Below are positions 1 to 8,492 of a stretch of DNA of 64,000 bases, piece after piece; positions within the stretch are counted from its first letter, which is position 1, and each line of letters begins with the position of its first letter. This stretch comes from CAZHFW01 sp964531675. GTDB taxonomy: Bacteria; Planctomycetota; Phycisphaerae; Phycisphaerales; UBA1924. The notes beneath the pieces are model-generated. The model worked only from the letters and a program-made list of their open reading frames with translations. It had not been told where the DNA came from and ran no database searches. The position numbers were made by a program, and so were the translations under genes. The stretch covers positions 1 to 64,000 of the forward strand of contig CAZHFW010000013.1 in the NCBI GenBank assembly GCA_964531675.1, given 5' to 3'.

Positions 1-698
1 GCGATGATCGCGCCCGCCGCCCGCGCCGGATCGCCGGGCTGCTTCCCGTTCATCCGCACAAGCAGCCCCGCGAAGCCTCCGACCGTCCGCTCGTAGCCCG
101 CCGTCGTCATCGCCGCCTTCTCGAGCGAGCGTGCGATGAAGTCCGTCCGGAAAGGCCCGGGCTGAACGATCATCACGCGCACGCCAAGCGGCGCAAGCTC
201 CGCCCGGAGGCCTTCGCTCCAGCCTTCCAGCGCGCACTTGGCCGCCCCGTAGATCGAGAATCCCGCGTAGTTCGAGATCGCCGCCGCCGCGGACATGTTC
301 ACGATCGTCCCCGACCCCGCCTGCCGCATCGAGGGCAACAGCGCCCGGGTGACGTTCAGCGCACCGAAGAAGTTCACCTCGAAGTTGCGCCGGATCTGCA
401 CGTCGGAGCAATCCTCGAACGCGCCGATCAGCCCGTAGCCCGCGTTGTTGACCAGCACGTCAATACGGCCGAACGCCTCCATCGCCGAGGCCGAGGCGAA
501 CTCCGCCTGCGCCGCATTGGTCACGTCCAGCACCGCGACGCGCAGCCTTCCCTCATGCTGCTTCACGAGCGGCGCAAGCCCATCCACATTCCGCGCCGTC
601 GCGAACACGCGCTCGCCCCGCGCCAGCGCCGCCTCCACAATCGACTTTCCAAAGCCGCTCGAACTGCCCGTCACGAACCACGTCCGCTCACTCGCCAT
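1..698 (-). CDS. SDR-family oxidoreductase (3' end outside window)
   Basis: Short-chain dehydrogenase/reductase; reads leftwards and runs off the window start, so only about 232 N-terminal residues are visible. It begins MASERTWFVTGSSSGFG, giving the Rossmann TGxxxGxG nucleotide-binding motif, then NNAGYG, and a YGAAK catalytic Tyr-Lys pair after NMSAAAA. The ATG is preceded by GGAGG eight bases upstream. These motifs define an NAD(P)-dependent classical SDR; the substrate cannot be told. It heads the same strand as the Ohr and nitroreductase genes, which suggests a loose redox/stress neighbourhood. Confidence 0.88.
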   Translation of the reverse strand, partial: MASERTWFVTGSSSGFGKSIVEAALARGERVFATARNVDGLAPLVKQHEGRLRVAVLDVTNAAQAEFASASAMEAFGRIDVLVNNAGYGLIGAFEDCSDVQIRRNFEVNFFGALNVTRALLPSMRQAGSGTIVNMSAAAAISNYAGFSIYGAAKCALEGWSEGLRAELAPLGVRVMIVQPGPFRTDFIARSLEKAAMTTAGYERTVGGFAGLLVRMNGKQPGDPARAAGAII

Positions 699-771
699 GG
701 CGCAACCTCCGATCGTTCCGACCGGATTCGCCGCCTTCGATGCTTCGGACGCACCCCCAGACCCGAACGCG

Positions 772-1200
772 TCAGATCTTGGAGTCCGACACCGTCAGCT
801 TGACCTCGACGTTGTTCCGCGTCGCATTGGAATAAGGACACACGCGGTGCGCCTCTTCCACCAGCGCCCGCGCCTGATCGAGCGCGACCTCGGGCAGCCA
901 CACCGTCAGCTCGACCGCGAGCTGGAACGCCCCGTCAGGACGCACGCCCAGGTCCACTTTGGCCCTCACGTTGATGTCCTTGAGCGGGGTCTTGCGAAGG
1001 TTGGACACGTGATCGATGGCGCTCCCGAAGCACGCCGCGTAGCCGCACGCAAAGAGCTGCTCCGGATTGGTCCCTTCCTTGGGAGCCCCGCCCATGCTCG
1101 CGGGCACCGCCAGCGCCACGTCGAGCTTTCCGTCATCCGTCCGCGCGTGCCCCGCGCGACCGCCCCGCGCCGTTCCCGTCGCCGAATACAGCAGCTTCAT
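772..1200 (-). CDS. ohr: Organic hydroperoxide resistance protein (Ohr/OsmC family)
   Basis: 142-residue Ohr-type thiol peroxidase that reduces organic hydroperoxides in the cytoplasm. Both family cysteines are visible: Cys57 in GYAACF (peroxidatic) and Cys121 in CPYSNATRNN (resolving). Length and the N-terminal MKLLYSATGTARGGR match Ohr more closely than OsmC. It lies between an SDR and a nitroreductase on the same strand. No MarR/OhrR-type regulator is adjacent in the window. Confidence 0.95.
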   Translation of the reverse strand: MKLLYSATGTARGGRAGHARTDDGKLDVALAVPASMGGAPKEGTNPEQLFACGYAACFGSAIDHVSNLRKTPLKDINVRAKVDLGVRPDGAFQLAVELTVWLPEVALDQARALVEEAHRVCPYSNATRNNVEVKLTVSDSKI

Positions 1201-1224
1201 CGTGTGCTCCTTTGCAAAGCCCTC

Positions 1225-1869
1225 TTACACGTGCTTCACGACGTCCGCCTGCGGGAAACGCACCTTGGGCAGGCTCGCCAGCCAGTCGTCCGACGCGCGG
1301 TACCCCGCGGTCGCAACCACCAGCGCGCTGTATCCCTGCGCCGGAAGCCCAAGCACCTGGTCGTACACCGCCGGATCGATCCCCTCCATCGGGCACGCGT
1401 CGACGCCCAGCATCGCCGCCGCCGAGAGGAACACGCCCAGCGCGATATACGCCTGCTTGGACGCCCAGCTGTCCAGATTCAGGTTCGGATTGGTCACGAA
1501 CCCGAGCATCATCTTCTTGTAGTCCTCCAGCGCCGCCGCGGGAGCCTTGCGCACCTCGAGGATGCGCTGGACATAACGCTCCACGTCCTCGGGCGTGGTC
1601 CTGGTCTTGCGCGCAAACACGACCATGTGCGACGCGTCGGTGATCTGCGTCTGATTCCAGCTCGCCTCGCGGAGCCTGGCGCGCACCGCCGGATCCTTCA
1701 CCACCACGAACCGCCAGGGCTGCAGACCGAATGACGAAGGCGAGAGCACCAGCGCCTGCTCCAGCGCCGCCCAGGTCGCCTCCGGGATCTTCCGGTTCGC
1801 GTCGAACTTCTTGGTCGCGTAGCGCCAACCAAGCTGACCCACCACCGCTTCCGCGCTCATCGCAGGCAT
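1225..1869 (-). CDS. Nitroreductase-family NAD(P)H oxidoreductase
   Basis: FMN-dependent nitroreductase-like protein of 214 residues. The family features RYATKKFD near the N-terminus, SPSSFGLQPWRFVVV (FMN pocket) and the C-terminal acidic/aromatic stretch are present, with no catalytic gap. I place the start at ATG 1869 (MPAMSAEAVV), preceded by AAAGGGAG; a longer open frame upstream has no supporting homology-like sequence and overlaps the divergent calpain leader. Twenty-four bases separate its end from ohr, so co-transcription with ohr is plausible. Substrate (quinone, nitroaromatic, dihydropteridine) is not predictable. Confidence 0.9.
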   Translation of the reverse strand: MPAMSAEAVVGQLGWRYATKKFDANRKIPEATWAALEQALVLSPSSFGLQPWRFVVVKDPAVRARLREASWNQTQITDASHMVVFARKTRTTPEDVERYVQRILEVRKAPAAALEDYKKMMLGFVTNPNLNLDSWASKQAYIALGVFLSAAAMLGVDACPMEGIDPAVYDQVLGLPAQGYSALVVATAGYRASDDWLASLPKVRFPQADVVKHV

Positions 1870-2036
1870 GCCCGCTCCCTTTGAAAAATGCCGGTCGACG
1901 CGAGGATAGCCCGCGTTCTCTCCCAGCCGCACGCCCCGTTTCGATGCCCCAAACCGGATGGATTCGCCCGAAATCAGGGGATTCCTGCAACAACCTCCGG
2001 GCGCTCGCGTTAAGCTCGCCGATTCCGGAGGTAGAC

Positions 2037-3278
2037 ATGGCCACCCGCGCACGCTCCCCGCGTCTTGTCCCCGCCCTCGCGCTCCTGCTCTCCCTGGCCG
2101 CCCACGCCGCGGCGCTGGGAAACACCTTCGCCACCATCGTCGAAAAACGCTTCCCCGAATGGGACACGGACCGCAACGGCGTCCTCACGCCCGACGAGAT
2201 CGATCGCCTCACCGTCGACCCCAAGTGGAAGGGCGATGACGCCGCCGCGATCGCCACCCTGAAGCTCTCCATGCGGTCCAAGAAGGAGCCGATCAACTCG
2301 CTGGCGCTCGCCGACCTCCAGACCGCCTCCACCCGCAATCTCCGCCCCGAAGATGACGAGCTCCCCGCCGCCAACGGCGTCGCCAAGAAGCCCGACACCC
2401 TCCAGTCGCGCTTCGATCGCGCCTCCCGCGCCATCCGATCCGCCAAGCGCGACCTCTTCCTCGATCCCACCCCCGATCTCGACAAGTTCCACCAGGGACG
2501 CATCGGCGACTGCTTCTTCGTCTCCATGGTCGGCGCCATGGTCGAACGCGACCCCTCGAGCGTCCGCAACATGATCGGACAGCTCCCCGACAAGTCCTAC
2601 GACGTCCACTTCGGAAACAAGCAGCACGTCAACATCCAGCCGCTGACCGACGTCGAGTACGCCCTGGTCTCCACCACCGGCGACGAAGGCGTCTGGCTCC
2701 CCGTCCTCGAGAAGGCCTTCGGCTCCCTCCGCATGGAGACCAAGCCCGAAGACCAGCGCGTCCAGAGCGCCACCGACTCCATCGCCCGCGGCGGCAACAT
2801 CGGCAACTCCATCCAGATCCTCACCGGACACAAGGCCGAACGCATCGCCCTCAAGCCCGACCGCAACCCCGAAGCCAAGGACAAGGTCGCCTTCCTCGAC
2901 AAGCTCCGCGCCAAACTCACCGCCGGCACCGAAGCCAAGCGCATCATGGGCGCCGGCACCGACGAGAACCCGGGCGTCCCGGGCGTTAACCCCAACCACG
3001 CCTACGCCATCTTCTCCTACGACCCCAAGACCGACTCGCTCTCCATGTGGAATCCCCACGGCAACACCTTCCGCCCCAAGGGCACGCCGGGCCTCGCTAA
3101 CGGATACCCCACCAAGGGCGGCCGCTTCACCGTCCCCTTGAGCGACTTCGCCGTCACCTTCCGCGGCCTCTTCATCGAAACCGACCAGGCCCCCGACGTC
3201 CAGGTCCGCACGCCCCGCACCACAGCGAAGCCCAGCGACACAGCCAAGCCCAGCACAAGCCCCGACAAGAAGGGCTGA
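2037..3278 (+). CDS. Secreted calpain-family (C2) cysteine protease with N-terminal EF-hand
   Basis: 413 residues. A hydrophobic signal peptide (about residues 8-27) is followed by one canonical EF-hand loop, DTDRNGVLTPDE (43-54), then a calpain-like catalytic domain. The catalytic triad is visible: Cys159 in GRIGDCFFVS, His321 in NPNHAYAI, and Asn339 in MWNPHGN. The C-terminus is a low-complexity Thr/Pro/Lys tail. ATG 2037 has GGAGG seven bases upstream; the open frame extends further upstream without signal. Known: calpains are Ca-activated Cys proteases, mostly eukaryotic, with bacterial members. Inference: an exported, possibly calcium-responsive protease. Divergent from the nitroreductase gene. 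Confidence 0.88.
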   Translation: MATRARSPRLVPALALLLSLAAHAAALGNTFATIVEKRFPEWDTDRNGVLTPDEIDRLTVDPKWKGDDAAAIATLKLSMRSKKEPINSLALADLQTASTRNLRPEDDELPAANGVAKKPDTLQSRFDRASRAIRSAKRDLFLDPTPDLDKFHQGRIGDCFFVSMVGAMVERDPSSVRNMIGQLPDKSYDVHFGNKQHVNIQPLTDVEYALVSTTGDEGVWLPVLEKAFGSLRMETKPEDQRVQSATDSIARGGNIGNSIQILTGHKAERIALKPDRNPEAKDKVAFLDKLRAKLTAGTEAKRIMGAGTDENPGVPGVNPNHAYAIFSYDPKTDSLSMWNPHGNTFRPKGTPGLANGYPTKGGRFTVPLSDFAVTFRGLFIETDQAPDVQVRTPRTTAKPSDTAKPSTSPDKKG

Positions 3279-3325
3279 AGCCCACGCCCCTCGCCCCCGC
3301 GCGACGCCCGCGCGTACGCTCGGCC

Positions 3326-4150
3326 GTGACCCCCTCACTGCTCACCTCGCCAGTCCTTGAAAAGCTGCGCGTCCCGCACGCCTTCTCCACGCGCGTCGGC
3401 GGCGTTTCCGCCGCCCCGTTCAACTCGCTCAACTTCGGAAACCCCTCGGACCTCCCTCCCGAGCAGCGTGACCCCGCTTCCAACATCCGCGCCAACTTCG
3501 CCCTGGTCGCACGCCAACTCCACGCCCCCGACCGCGCGATCGTTGAGGTCCACCAGATCCACTCCGGCCTCGTGCACGTGGTCCGCGCCGGCTCACCCGC
3601 CCACCCCACCGCCTCCGACACCAAGGCCGACGCGCTCGTCACCGATGACCCCTCCCGCCTGATCGCCATCCGCGTCGCCGATTGCACGCCCGTGCTCCTG
3701 GCCTCCGCCGATGGGCGCGTCGTCGCCGCGGTCCACGCCGGCTGGCGCGGCGTCATCGCCCGCGTCCTCCCGAGCGCCATCGACGCCATGCTCACGCTCG
3801 GCGCTCACGACATCCACGCCGTCATCGGACCGTGCATCGGCGCGCGCAACTTCCAGGTCGGCCCCGAAGTCGCGCAGGAGTTCCACACCGCGTTCGGCGC
3901 ATCCACGCCGCACGTCACGCCCGACCCCGCGCACGCCGGCAAGTCGCTCGTCGACCTGCAAGGCGCCCTCCGCGAACAGCTCGACGCCGCCCAGGTCCGC
4001 CACATCGACGTGCTCAAGCTCTGCACCGTCGAACGCTCCGACCTCTTCTTCTCCCACCGCCGCGACCAGGGAAAGACCGGCCGCATGATCGGCATCATCG
4101 GTCCGCGCCCGCTCGTCGGGGCCTCCTGCACCCGTCCAAAAAGGCTCTGA
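3326..4150 (+). CDS. pgeF: Peptidoglycan editing factor / multicopper-like purine nucleoside phosphorylase (YfiH/LACC1 family)
   Basis: 274-residue member of the YfiH/PgeF (former polyphenol oxidase, DUF152) family. Diagnostic motifs: FSTRVGGVS near the N-terminus, VHQIHS, a DCTPVLL cysteine, VHAGWRG, GPCIG and the C-terminal FSHRRDQGKTGR. Zinc-ligand His/Cys residues are all present. Family members have been assigned removal of misincorporated serine from peptidoglycan precursors and purine nucleoside phosphorolysis; which applies here is not readable. GTG start at 3326; no strong ribosome-binding site is seen, so a slightly different start is possible. Confidence 0.93.
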   Translation: MTPSLLTSPVLEKLRVPHAFSTRVGGVSAAPFNSLNFGNPSDLPPEQRDPASNIRANFALVARQLHAPDRAIVEVHQIHSGLVHVVRAGSPAHPTASDTKADALVTDDPSRLIAIRVADCTPVLLASADGRVVAAVHAGWRGVIARVLPSAIDAMLTLGAHDIHAVIGPCIGARNFQVGPEVAQEFHTAFGASTPHVTPDPAHAGKSLVDLQGALREQLDAAQVRHIDVLKLCTVERSDLFFSHRRDQGKTGRMIGIIGPRPLVGASCTRPKRL

Positions 4151-4179
4151 ATAGCCTCTGGCAACGTTATTATCGGGCG

Positions 4180-4204
4180 TTACCATCCACCCCCACGGTG
4201 GTAA
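4180..4204. promoter_or_regulatory. Inverted repeat upstream of DUF1080 gene (possible operator)
   Basis: TTACCA (4180-4185) and TGGTAA (4199-4204) are exact inverted half-sites separated by 13 bases, ten bases ahead of the DUF1080 start codon. The spacing would suit a dimeric regulator, but no regulator gene is adjacent; the role is inferred. Confidence 0.3.
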
Positions 4205-4213
4205 TCTCCGCGC

Positions 4214-5527
4214 ATGACCATCCACCGCACCGCGTTCGTCCTCGCCGCCCTCGCCTGCTCGGCCGCCTCCGGCCAATCCCTGACACCCACCCAGGCCGCG
4301 GCGGGCTGGAAGCTCTACTCGGGCTCCGACGCCGCCTCGCTCTGGCATGGCTACAAGCAGCCCGCCTTCCCCAAGTCGGGCTGGACCATCAAGGACAACA
4401 CCCTCGCCATCGCCGGCGGCGCGCACGAAAAGGGTGGCGGCGGCGACATCGTCACGAACACCCAGTTCGCCGACTTCGAGTTCACCTGCCAGTTCCAGAC
4501 CACGCCCAAAGCCAACTCGGGCATCATGTGGCGCGTTACCGACAAGCACCCCGCCACCTGGCAAAGCGGTCCGGAGTACCAGGTCCTCGACGACAAGACC
4601 TATCCGGACAAGCTCGACCCGGGCCAGTACTGCGCCTCGCTCTATGAACTCGCCCCCGCGCCCGCCGACAAGCCCCTGAAGCCCGCCGGCGAATGGAACG
4701 ACGCCCGCATCCGCCTCCGCGATGGCGTCGTCCAGCACTGGCTCAACGGCGTCAAGGTCGCCGAAGTCACCATCGCCGACGACACTGGCAAGCCCACCCA
4801 GGACTGGCTCGACCGCATCGCCAAGAGCAAGTTCAAGGCCTACGAAGGCTTCGGCCTGGCCCCCAAGGGGGCCATCGCCCTCCAGGACCACGGCGATTCC
4901 GTCGCCTTCCGCGACATCCGCATCCGCGACCTCTCCGCCCGCTTCGATGGCCAGATCGATCTCTACAACAGCAAGGACCTCACAGGCTGGGTCGCGATCG
5001 TCCCCGACGCCGAGAAGCAGAACATCAAGCCCGAGTCCGTCTGGTCGGTCGACAACGGCATCCTGATCTGCAAAGGCAACCCCGTCGGCTACATCCGCAC
5101 GGACAAGAAGTTCACCAACTACATCCTCCGCCTCGAGTGGCGCTTCAACCCCGTCACCAAGAAGGCGGGCAACTCGGGCGTGCTCCTCCGCATGATCGGC
5201 GACGACAAGGTCTGGCCCAAGTCCGTCGAGGCCCAGCTTCAGTCGGGCTCCGCGGGCGACTTCTGGAACATCGACAACTACACCATGACCGTCGATCCCG
5301 CCCGCACCAAGGGCCGCAACACCAAGCACACCCACGCGGCCGAACGCCCCGTCGGCGAGTGGAACGAGTACGAGATCATCGTCGACAAGGGCGACATCTC
5401 CCTCTTCGTCAATGGCGAGCTGCTCAACAGCGCCGCGGGCGTGGAAGAGAACGCGGGCTACATCTGCCTGCAGTCCGAAGGCGCCGAGATCCAGTTCCGG
5501 AACATCCGCCTGGTCGAGCTGAAGTAA
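4214..5527 (+). CDS. Secreted protein with two DUF1080 (3-keto-disaccharide hydrolase) domains
   Basis: 437 residues: signal peptide (1-20, ending AASGQ) then two successive DUF1080/concanavalin-like domains, roughly 24-235 and 240-437. Each has the family pattern of GW(K/V)xx at the start, (N/K)SGIMWR or NSGVLLRM mid-domain, a GPEYQVLDD or SVEAQLQSG segment, and (G)EWN(D/E) before the C-terminal strands ending in FRDIRIR or FRNIRLVE. DUF1080 proteins include 3-keto-glucoside hydrolases and are greatly expanded in planctomycetes. Exported glycan processing is inferred. An inverted repeat lies directly upstream and a strong terminator directly downstream, so it is probably monocistronic. Confidence 0.9.
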   Translation: MTIHRTAFVLAALACSAASGQSLTPTQAAAGWKLYSGSDAASLWHGYKQPAFPKSGWTIKDNTLAIAGGAHEKGGGGDIVTNTQFADFEFTCQFQTTPKANSGIMWRVTDKHPATWQSGPEYQVLDDKTYPDKLDPGQYCASLYELAPAPADKPLKPAGEWNDARIRLRDGVVQHWLNGVKVAEVTIADDTGKPTQDWLDRIAKSKFKAYEGFGLAPKGAIALQDHGDSVAFRDIRIRDLSARFDGQIDLYNSKDLTGWVAIVPDAEKQNIKPESVWSVDNGILICKGNPVGYIRTDKKFTNYILRLEWRFNPVTKKAGNSGVLLRMIGDDKVWPKSVEAQLQSGSAGDFWNIDNYTMTVDPARTKGRNTKHTHAAERPVGEWNEYEIIVDKGDISLFVNGELLNSAAGVEENAGYICLQSEGAEIQFRNIRLVELK

Positions 5528-5556
5528 GCCGACTTTCCCCCATCTCAGATCAATCG

Positions 5557-5585
5557 CGGGCCGGGAAACCGGCCCGTTTGTATTT
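5557..5585 (+). terminator. Rho-independent terminator after DUF1080 gene
   Basis: Perfect 8-bp stem CGGGCCGG/CCGGCCCG with a GAAA tetraloop followed by TTTGTATTT, 30 bases after the stop codon. The rest of 5586-5883 carries no gene that I can support. Confidence 0.8.
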
Positions 5586-5883
5586 CATTCGGAAGGCGAT
5601 CCCCTCTCCGAACGCCCCTGGCGCGCTCCCAGAGGCATGCCGCAGCGGTCTCGCGAATTCTCGAACCGCCCGGCGAATTCAACGTCATAATCATCGTTAG
5701 GCCAGCAGGCCGCACACCGGCGCACAGAACCTCCGAGTTCGCCCGCGCCGAACACCACCACAAGTCGAACCACGCTCAATCGGGCGTGCGGAATCCGGAA
5801 CAAGCCTGGTGTTCCGCCGCGCCCACAAGCCACACACGCGTGCCTTCCTTGTCGGACCGCACGCACACACAGGAGTCCGAGTC

Positions 5884-6711
5884 ATGTCCGCCGTCACCCG
5901 CGTCCTCTCCAGCACAAGCCTCCGCACGTGCGTGTTCGCCTTGGCCGCCCTGGCCGGCGCCGCCCCCGCGATGGCCGACCGCGACTGGAACAACCACGGC
6001 CGCGACCGTTGGCGTTACGGCCGCGACGATTGGCGCTGCGACACGGGCGTCCGCTCGTCCTTCTCCATCTCCATCGGCTCCGGCTGGAACACCTGCGCTC
6101 CGGTCTACCCGCGCCCGGTCTACGTGGCGCCCCTCTGCCCACCGGTCCGCCCGGTCTACATCCCGCCACCGGTCGTCTACACCCAGCCGGTCGTCTACAG
6201 CCAGCCCGTCGTGTACTCCCCTCCGCCGCAGGTCGTCTACACCCAGCCCCAGCCGGTGGTGATCCAACAGCCCCAGCCGCAGGTCATCGTGCAGCCTGCG
6301 CCGCAGGTCGTGGTGCAGCCCGCACCCGCGCCGGTCGTCGTGCAGTCCACGCCCGTCGTCGCGCAGACCATCCCGGCGCCCGCAGCACCGAGCCGCTACT
6401 ACCGCGATGTGGCCCCCTCTGAACTGGCCATCTCCGCCTACCGCACCGGCGACACCATCATGGTCCTGGTCAATGGCTCCAACACCACCGAAGGCTTCGT
6501 GACCTCGCTCACGGTCAACGACGTCAACTCCGACACCCCGCTGGTGCTCCACAACGAGCCCCCGTCCTCCACGCCCAACCTCAAGGCCACCGCGTTCACC
6601 CTGAACGCCTCCGTGCGCCTCAATGGCAACCCCACCACGATCGGCGTCCGCGTCGCGGACCGCACGTACCAGGTGCCGATCATCGATGTAAAGTCCGTGA
6701 CCGGGACCTGA
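5884..6711 (+). CDS. Secreted Pro/Val/Gln-rich repeat protein, unknown function
   Basis: 275 residues. Signal peptide ending about AAPAMA (residue 31), a basic/aromatic stretch (DRDWNNHGRDRWRYGRDDWR), then a proline-rich repeat zone (about 70-175) built from VVYxQP, VVYSP and QVxVQPAPQ units, then a roughly 100-residue beta-rich globular C-terminal domain. ATG 5884 is chosen because CAGGAG lies just upstream and it gives a clean signal peptide; an in-frame upstream ATG at 5809 would disrupt it. Not recognised as a known family; a surface or periplasmic spacer-type protein is the likeliest reading. A strong terminator follows. Confidence 0.75.
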   Translation: MSAVTRVLSSTSLRTCVFALAALAGAAPAMADRDWNNHGRDRWRYGRDDWRCDTGVRSSFSISIGSGWNTCAPVYPRPVYVAPLCPPVRPVYIPPPVVYTQPVVYSQPVVYSPPPQVVYTQPQPVVIQQPQPQVIVQPAPQVVVQPAPAPVVVQSTPVVAQTIPAPAAPSRYYRDVAPSELAISAYRTGDTIMVLVNGSNTTEGFVTSLTVNDVNSDTPLVLHNEPPSSTPNLKATAFTLNASVRLNGNPTTIGVRVADRTYQVPIIDVKSVTGT

Positions 6712-6748
6712 TTCGCGCGCAAGCCGGCTGCTCTTCGGTCACCCACCA

Positions 6749-6785
6749 CACGCCCCGGACCTCGTGTCCGGGGCGTGTGTCTTTT
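6749..6785 (+). terminator. Rho-independent terminator
   Basis: 12-bp perfect stem (6749-6760 with 6766-6777), loop CTCGT, followed by TGTCTTTTT. It sits between the convergent Pro-rich gene and the Ycf48-like gene and is oriented for the plus strand. Confidence 0.85.
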
Positions 6786-6801
6786 TGCACGTTGCGCCCG
6801 C

Positions 6802-8001
6802 TCAGGGCTTGCCGAGCTTGAAGACGTTCACGCCGATCGCGTAACCGGTCCAATCCTCGCCGCTCTTGAGCAGCCTGATCTTGTTCACCGCGGCGCCCAT
6901 CTCCACGCGCCGCCAGCTCGCGCCGCCATCGGTGGTCTCAAAGCCGCCCGGCACCGCGCCCACCCAGCCGGTCTTTTCATCCAGGAACGCCACGCCGAAC
7001 TGGCGCACCTTCGCGTCATCCACCAGCGGGATCTCCGTCCAGGTCTTCCCGCCGTCGACCGTCTTGGCCACATACCGCTTGGACGCTGCAGGATCCGGGT
7101 TGTACGACTGCACCGTGACATACCCGACCTGACGCGTCGGAAACGAGATCTTCCACGTGAGCTCGTACGTGCGCGAGCCCCGATACGCCTCCACCCACGT
7201 CTGACCGCCGTCTTCGGTCCGCAGGATCATCGCCTGCGACTGCTCGACCTGCGGCACCGTCGCCGCCGCGATGATCCCGTGCTGGCGATCAAAGAAGTGC
7301 ACGTCCATCGCCATCCCCGCATGCTCGGAGATGTCCTTGGCGGTCCACGTCGCGCCCTGATCGTCCGACCACACGAAGACCGCCGGACCACCCACGCGGC
7401 CAACGCCCACGAGCTTGATCTTCGAATCGAGCGTCCCCGCATTGATGAAGGGCTCGCGCACAACCTCCAGCGCGCACATCCCCGTCACCTTGTCGCCGCC
7501 GATCGTCACGGGATTCCACGTCGCGCCGCCGTCGGTGGTGCCGTACAGCGGCGTCGGATCGGTCACATTCGGGAAGTAGTCCAGTCCGATGTTGCCCGCA
7601 AAGCCGCGGTTCTCATCGAGGAATCCGATGCACCGGAAATACGTCCCCTTCTTCTCCAGCGCCAACGACCAGTTGGTCCCGCCGTCGGTGGTCTTGTAGA
7701 TCCGTCCGATGCCGTTGACATACCAGCCGCGCTGCGGATCGACGAAGAAGATGTCGTCCTGCTTCCCGCGATAGGCCTCGGTGTTGAGCTTGCGCCAGAC
7801 ATAGCCGCTCCCGGGCGTCGCCGCAGGCTGCTGCTCCTGAGGCTGCACGCTCGCCGACGCGGCCTCGCGCTGCGACAACGGCTCCTCAGAGGCCAGCGAT
7901 TCTTCAGATCCCAGCGCCCCGCGTACGACAATCGCCTGCCCCGCCGCGAGCATCAACGCGACACCGATTGAGCCCATCCCGACATGCCTGTGCTTGATCA
8001 T
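6802..8001 (-). CDS. Secreted Ycf48/BNR-like beta-propeller protein
   Basis: 399 residues with an N-terminal hydrophobic export segment (about 10-30) and a Gln/Ala/Ser-rich linker. The body holds repeated Asp-box/BNR motifs such as TTDGGTNW, TTDGGATW, SDDQGATW, TEDGGQTW, TVDGGKTW and TTDGGASW, each preceded by a strand of the form GW/GF-V. This is the six- to seven-bladed propeller of the Ycf48/sortilin/sialidase-like superfamily. No sialidase active-site residues can be assigned, so a binding or assembly role is more likely than catalysis. Convergent with the gene to its left. Confidence 0.85.
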   Translation of the reverse strand: MIKHRHVGMGSIGVALMLAAGQAIVVRGALGSEESLASEEPLSQREAASASVQPQEQQPAATPGSGYVWRKLNTEAYRGKQDDIFFVDPQRGWYVNGIGRIYKTTDGGTNWSLALEKKGTYFRCIGFLDENRGFAGNIGLDYFPNVTDPTPLYGTTDGGATWNPVTIGGDKVTGMCALEVVREPFINAGTLDSKIKLVGVGRVGGPAVFVWSDDQGATWTAKDISEHAGMAMDVHFFDRQHGIIAAATVPQVEQSQAMILRTEDGGQTWVEAYRGSRTYELTWKISFPTRQVGYVTVQSYNPDPAASKRYVAKTVDGGKTWTEIPLVDDAKVRQFGVAFLDEKTGWVGAVPGGFETTDGGASWRRVEMGAAVNKIRLLKSGEDWTGYAIGVNVFKLGKP

Positions 8002-8057
8002 GGAGAAGCCTGAGACGCCCGACCGGCGTCCGCGGTTCCGTCACGATTGTGTCAAGA

Positions 8058-8411
8058 TCACCCGCCCGCGGGCTTGGCGGGATACCCGCGTTCGACCAGC
8101 AGCGCCACGACCTTGTCGCGATGATCGCCCTGAAGCTCGAGTTCACCCTCGGCGATGGTGCCGCCGGTCCCGAACTTGGTCCGGAGCTCCTTGAGCAGCC
8201 CGGTCAGATCCGACGCCTTGGGATCCAGCCCCGCGATCACCGTGACCACTTTCCCCCGGCGTTTCTCCCGACGCACCCGCGCCGCCTGGTCCTTGGGGAG
8301 CTTCAGCTTCCCCGCCGAATCCCGCGGACACGCGCACGCCGCCAGGGGCTTCTCGCACCGCTCACAGGTCACCGGCCGCTCAAGAGATGTCCCAGCAAAG
8401 AGTCCGCCCAT
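8058..8411 (-). CDS. yciH: SUI1/eIF1-family translation factor (YciH-like)
   Basis: 117 residues. The C-terminal about 75 residues form an SUI1 domain (GKVVTVIAGLDP, LLKELRTKFGTGGT, VELQGDHRDKVV-like) as in YciH, an eIF1-like protein that influences start-codon selection in bacteria. The N-terminus has a small cysteine cluster (CERC then CAC, Cys16, 19, 26, 28) that could bind zinc. Same strand as the Ycf48-like gene, 56 bases upstream of it. Function from family, not from the sequence itself. Confidence 0.88.
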   Translation of the reverse strand: MGGLFAGTSLERPVTCERCEKPLAACACPRDSAGKLKLPKDQAARVRREKRRGKVVTVIAGLDPKASDLTGLLKELRTKFGTGGTIAEGELELQGDHRDKVVALLVERGYPAKPAGG

Positions 8412-8443
8412 ACACCAAGCCTACCGTTCCCCGTCCATTCCTT

Positions 8444-8475
8444 CCCTTCGTCCCTCCGTGCCTTCGTGCCTCCGT
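8444..8475. repeat. Octamer tandem repeat, (S)CCTYCGT x4
   Basis: Four consecutive 8-base units: CCCTTCGT, CCCTCCGT, GCCTTCGT, GCCTCCGT. The array lies between the start of the SUI1 gene and the next plus-strand gene and ends 17 bases before ATG 8493. Two similar octamer arrays exist at 20331 and 63621. Confidence 0.8.
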
Positions 8476-8492
8476 CCCTTCTTCAACCCCCC

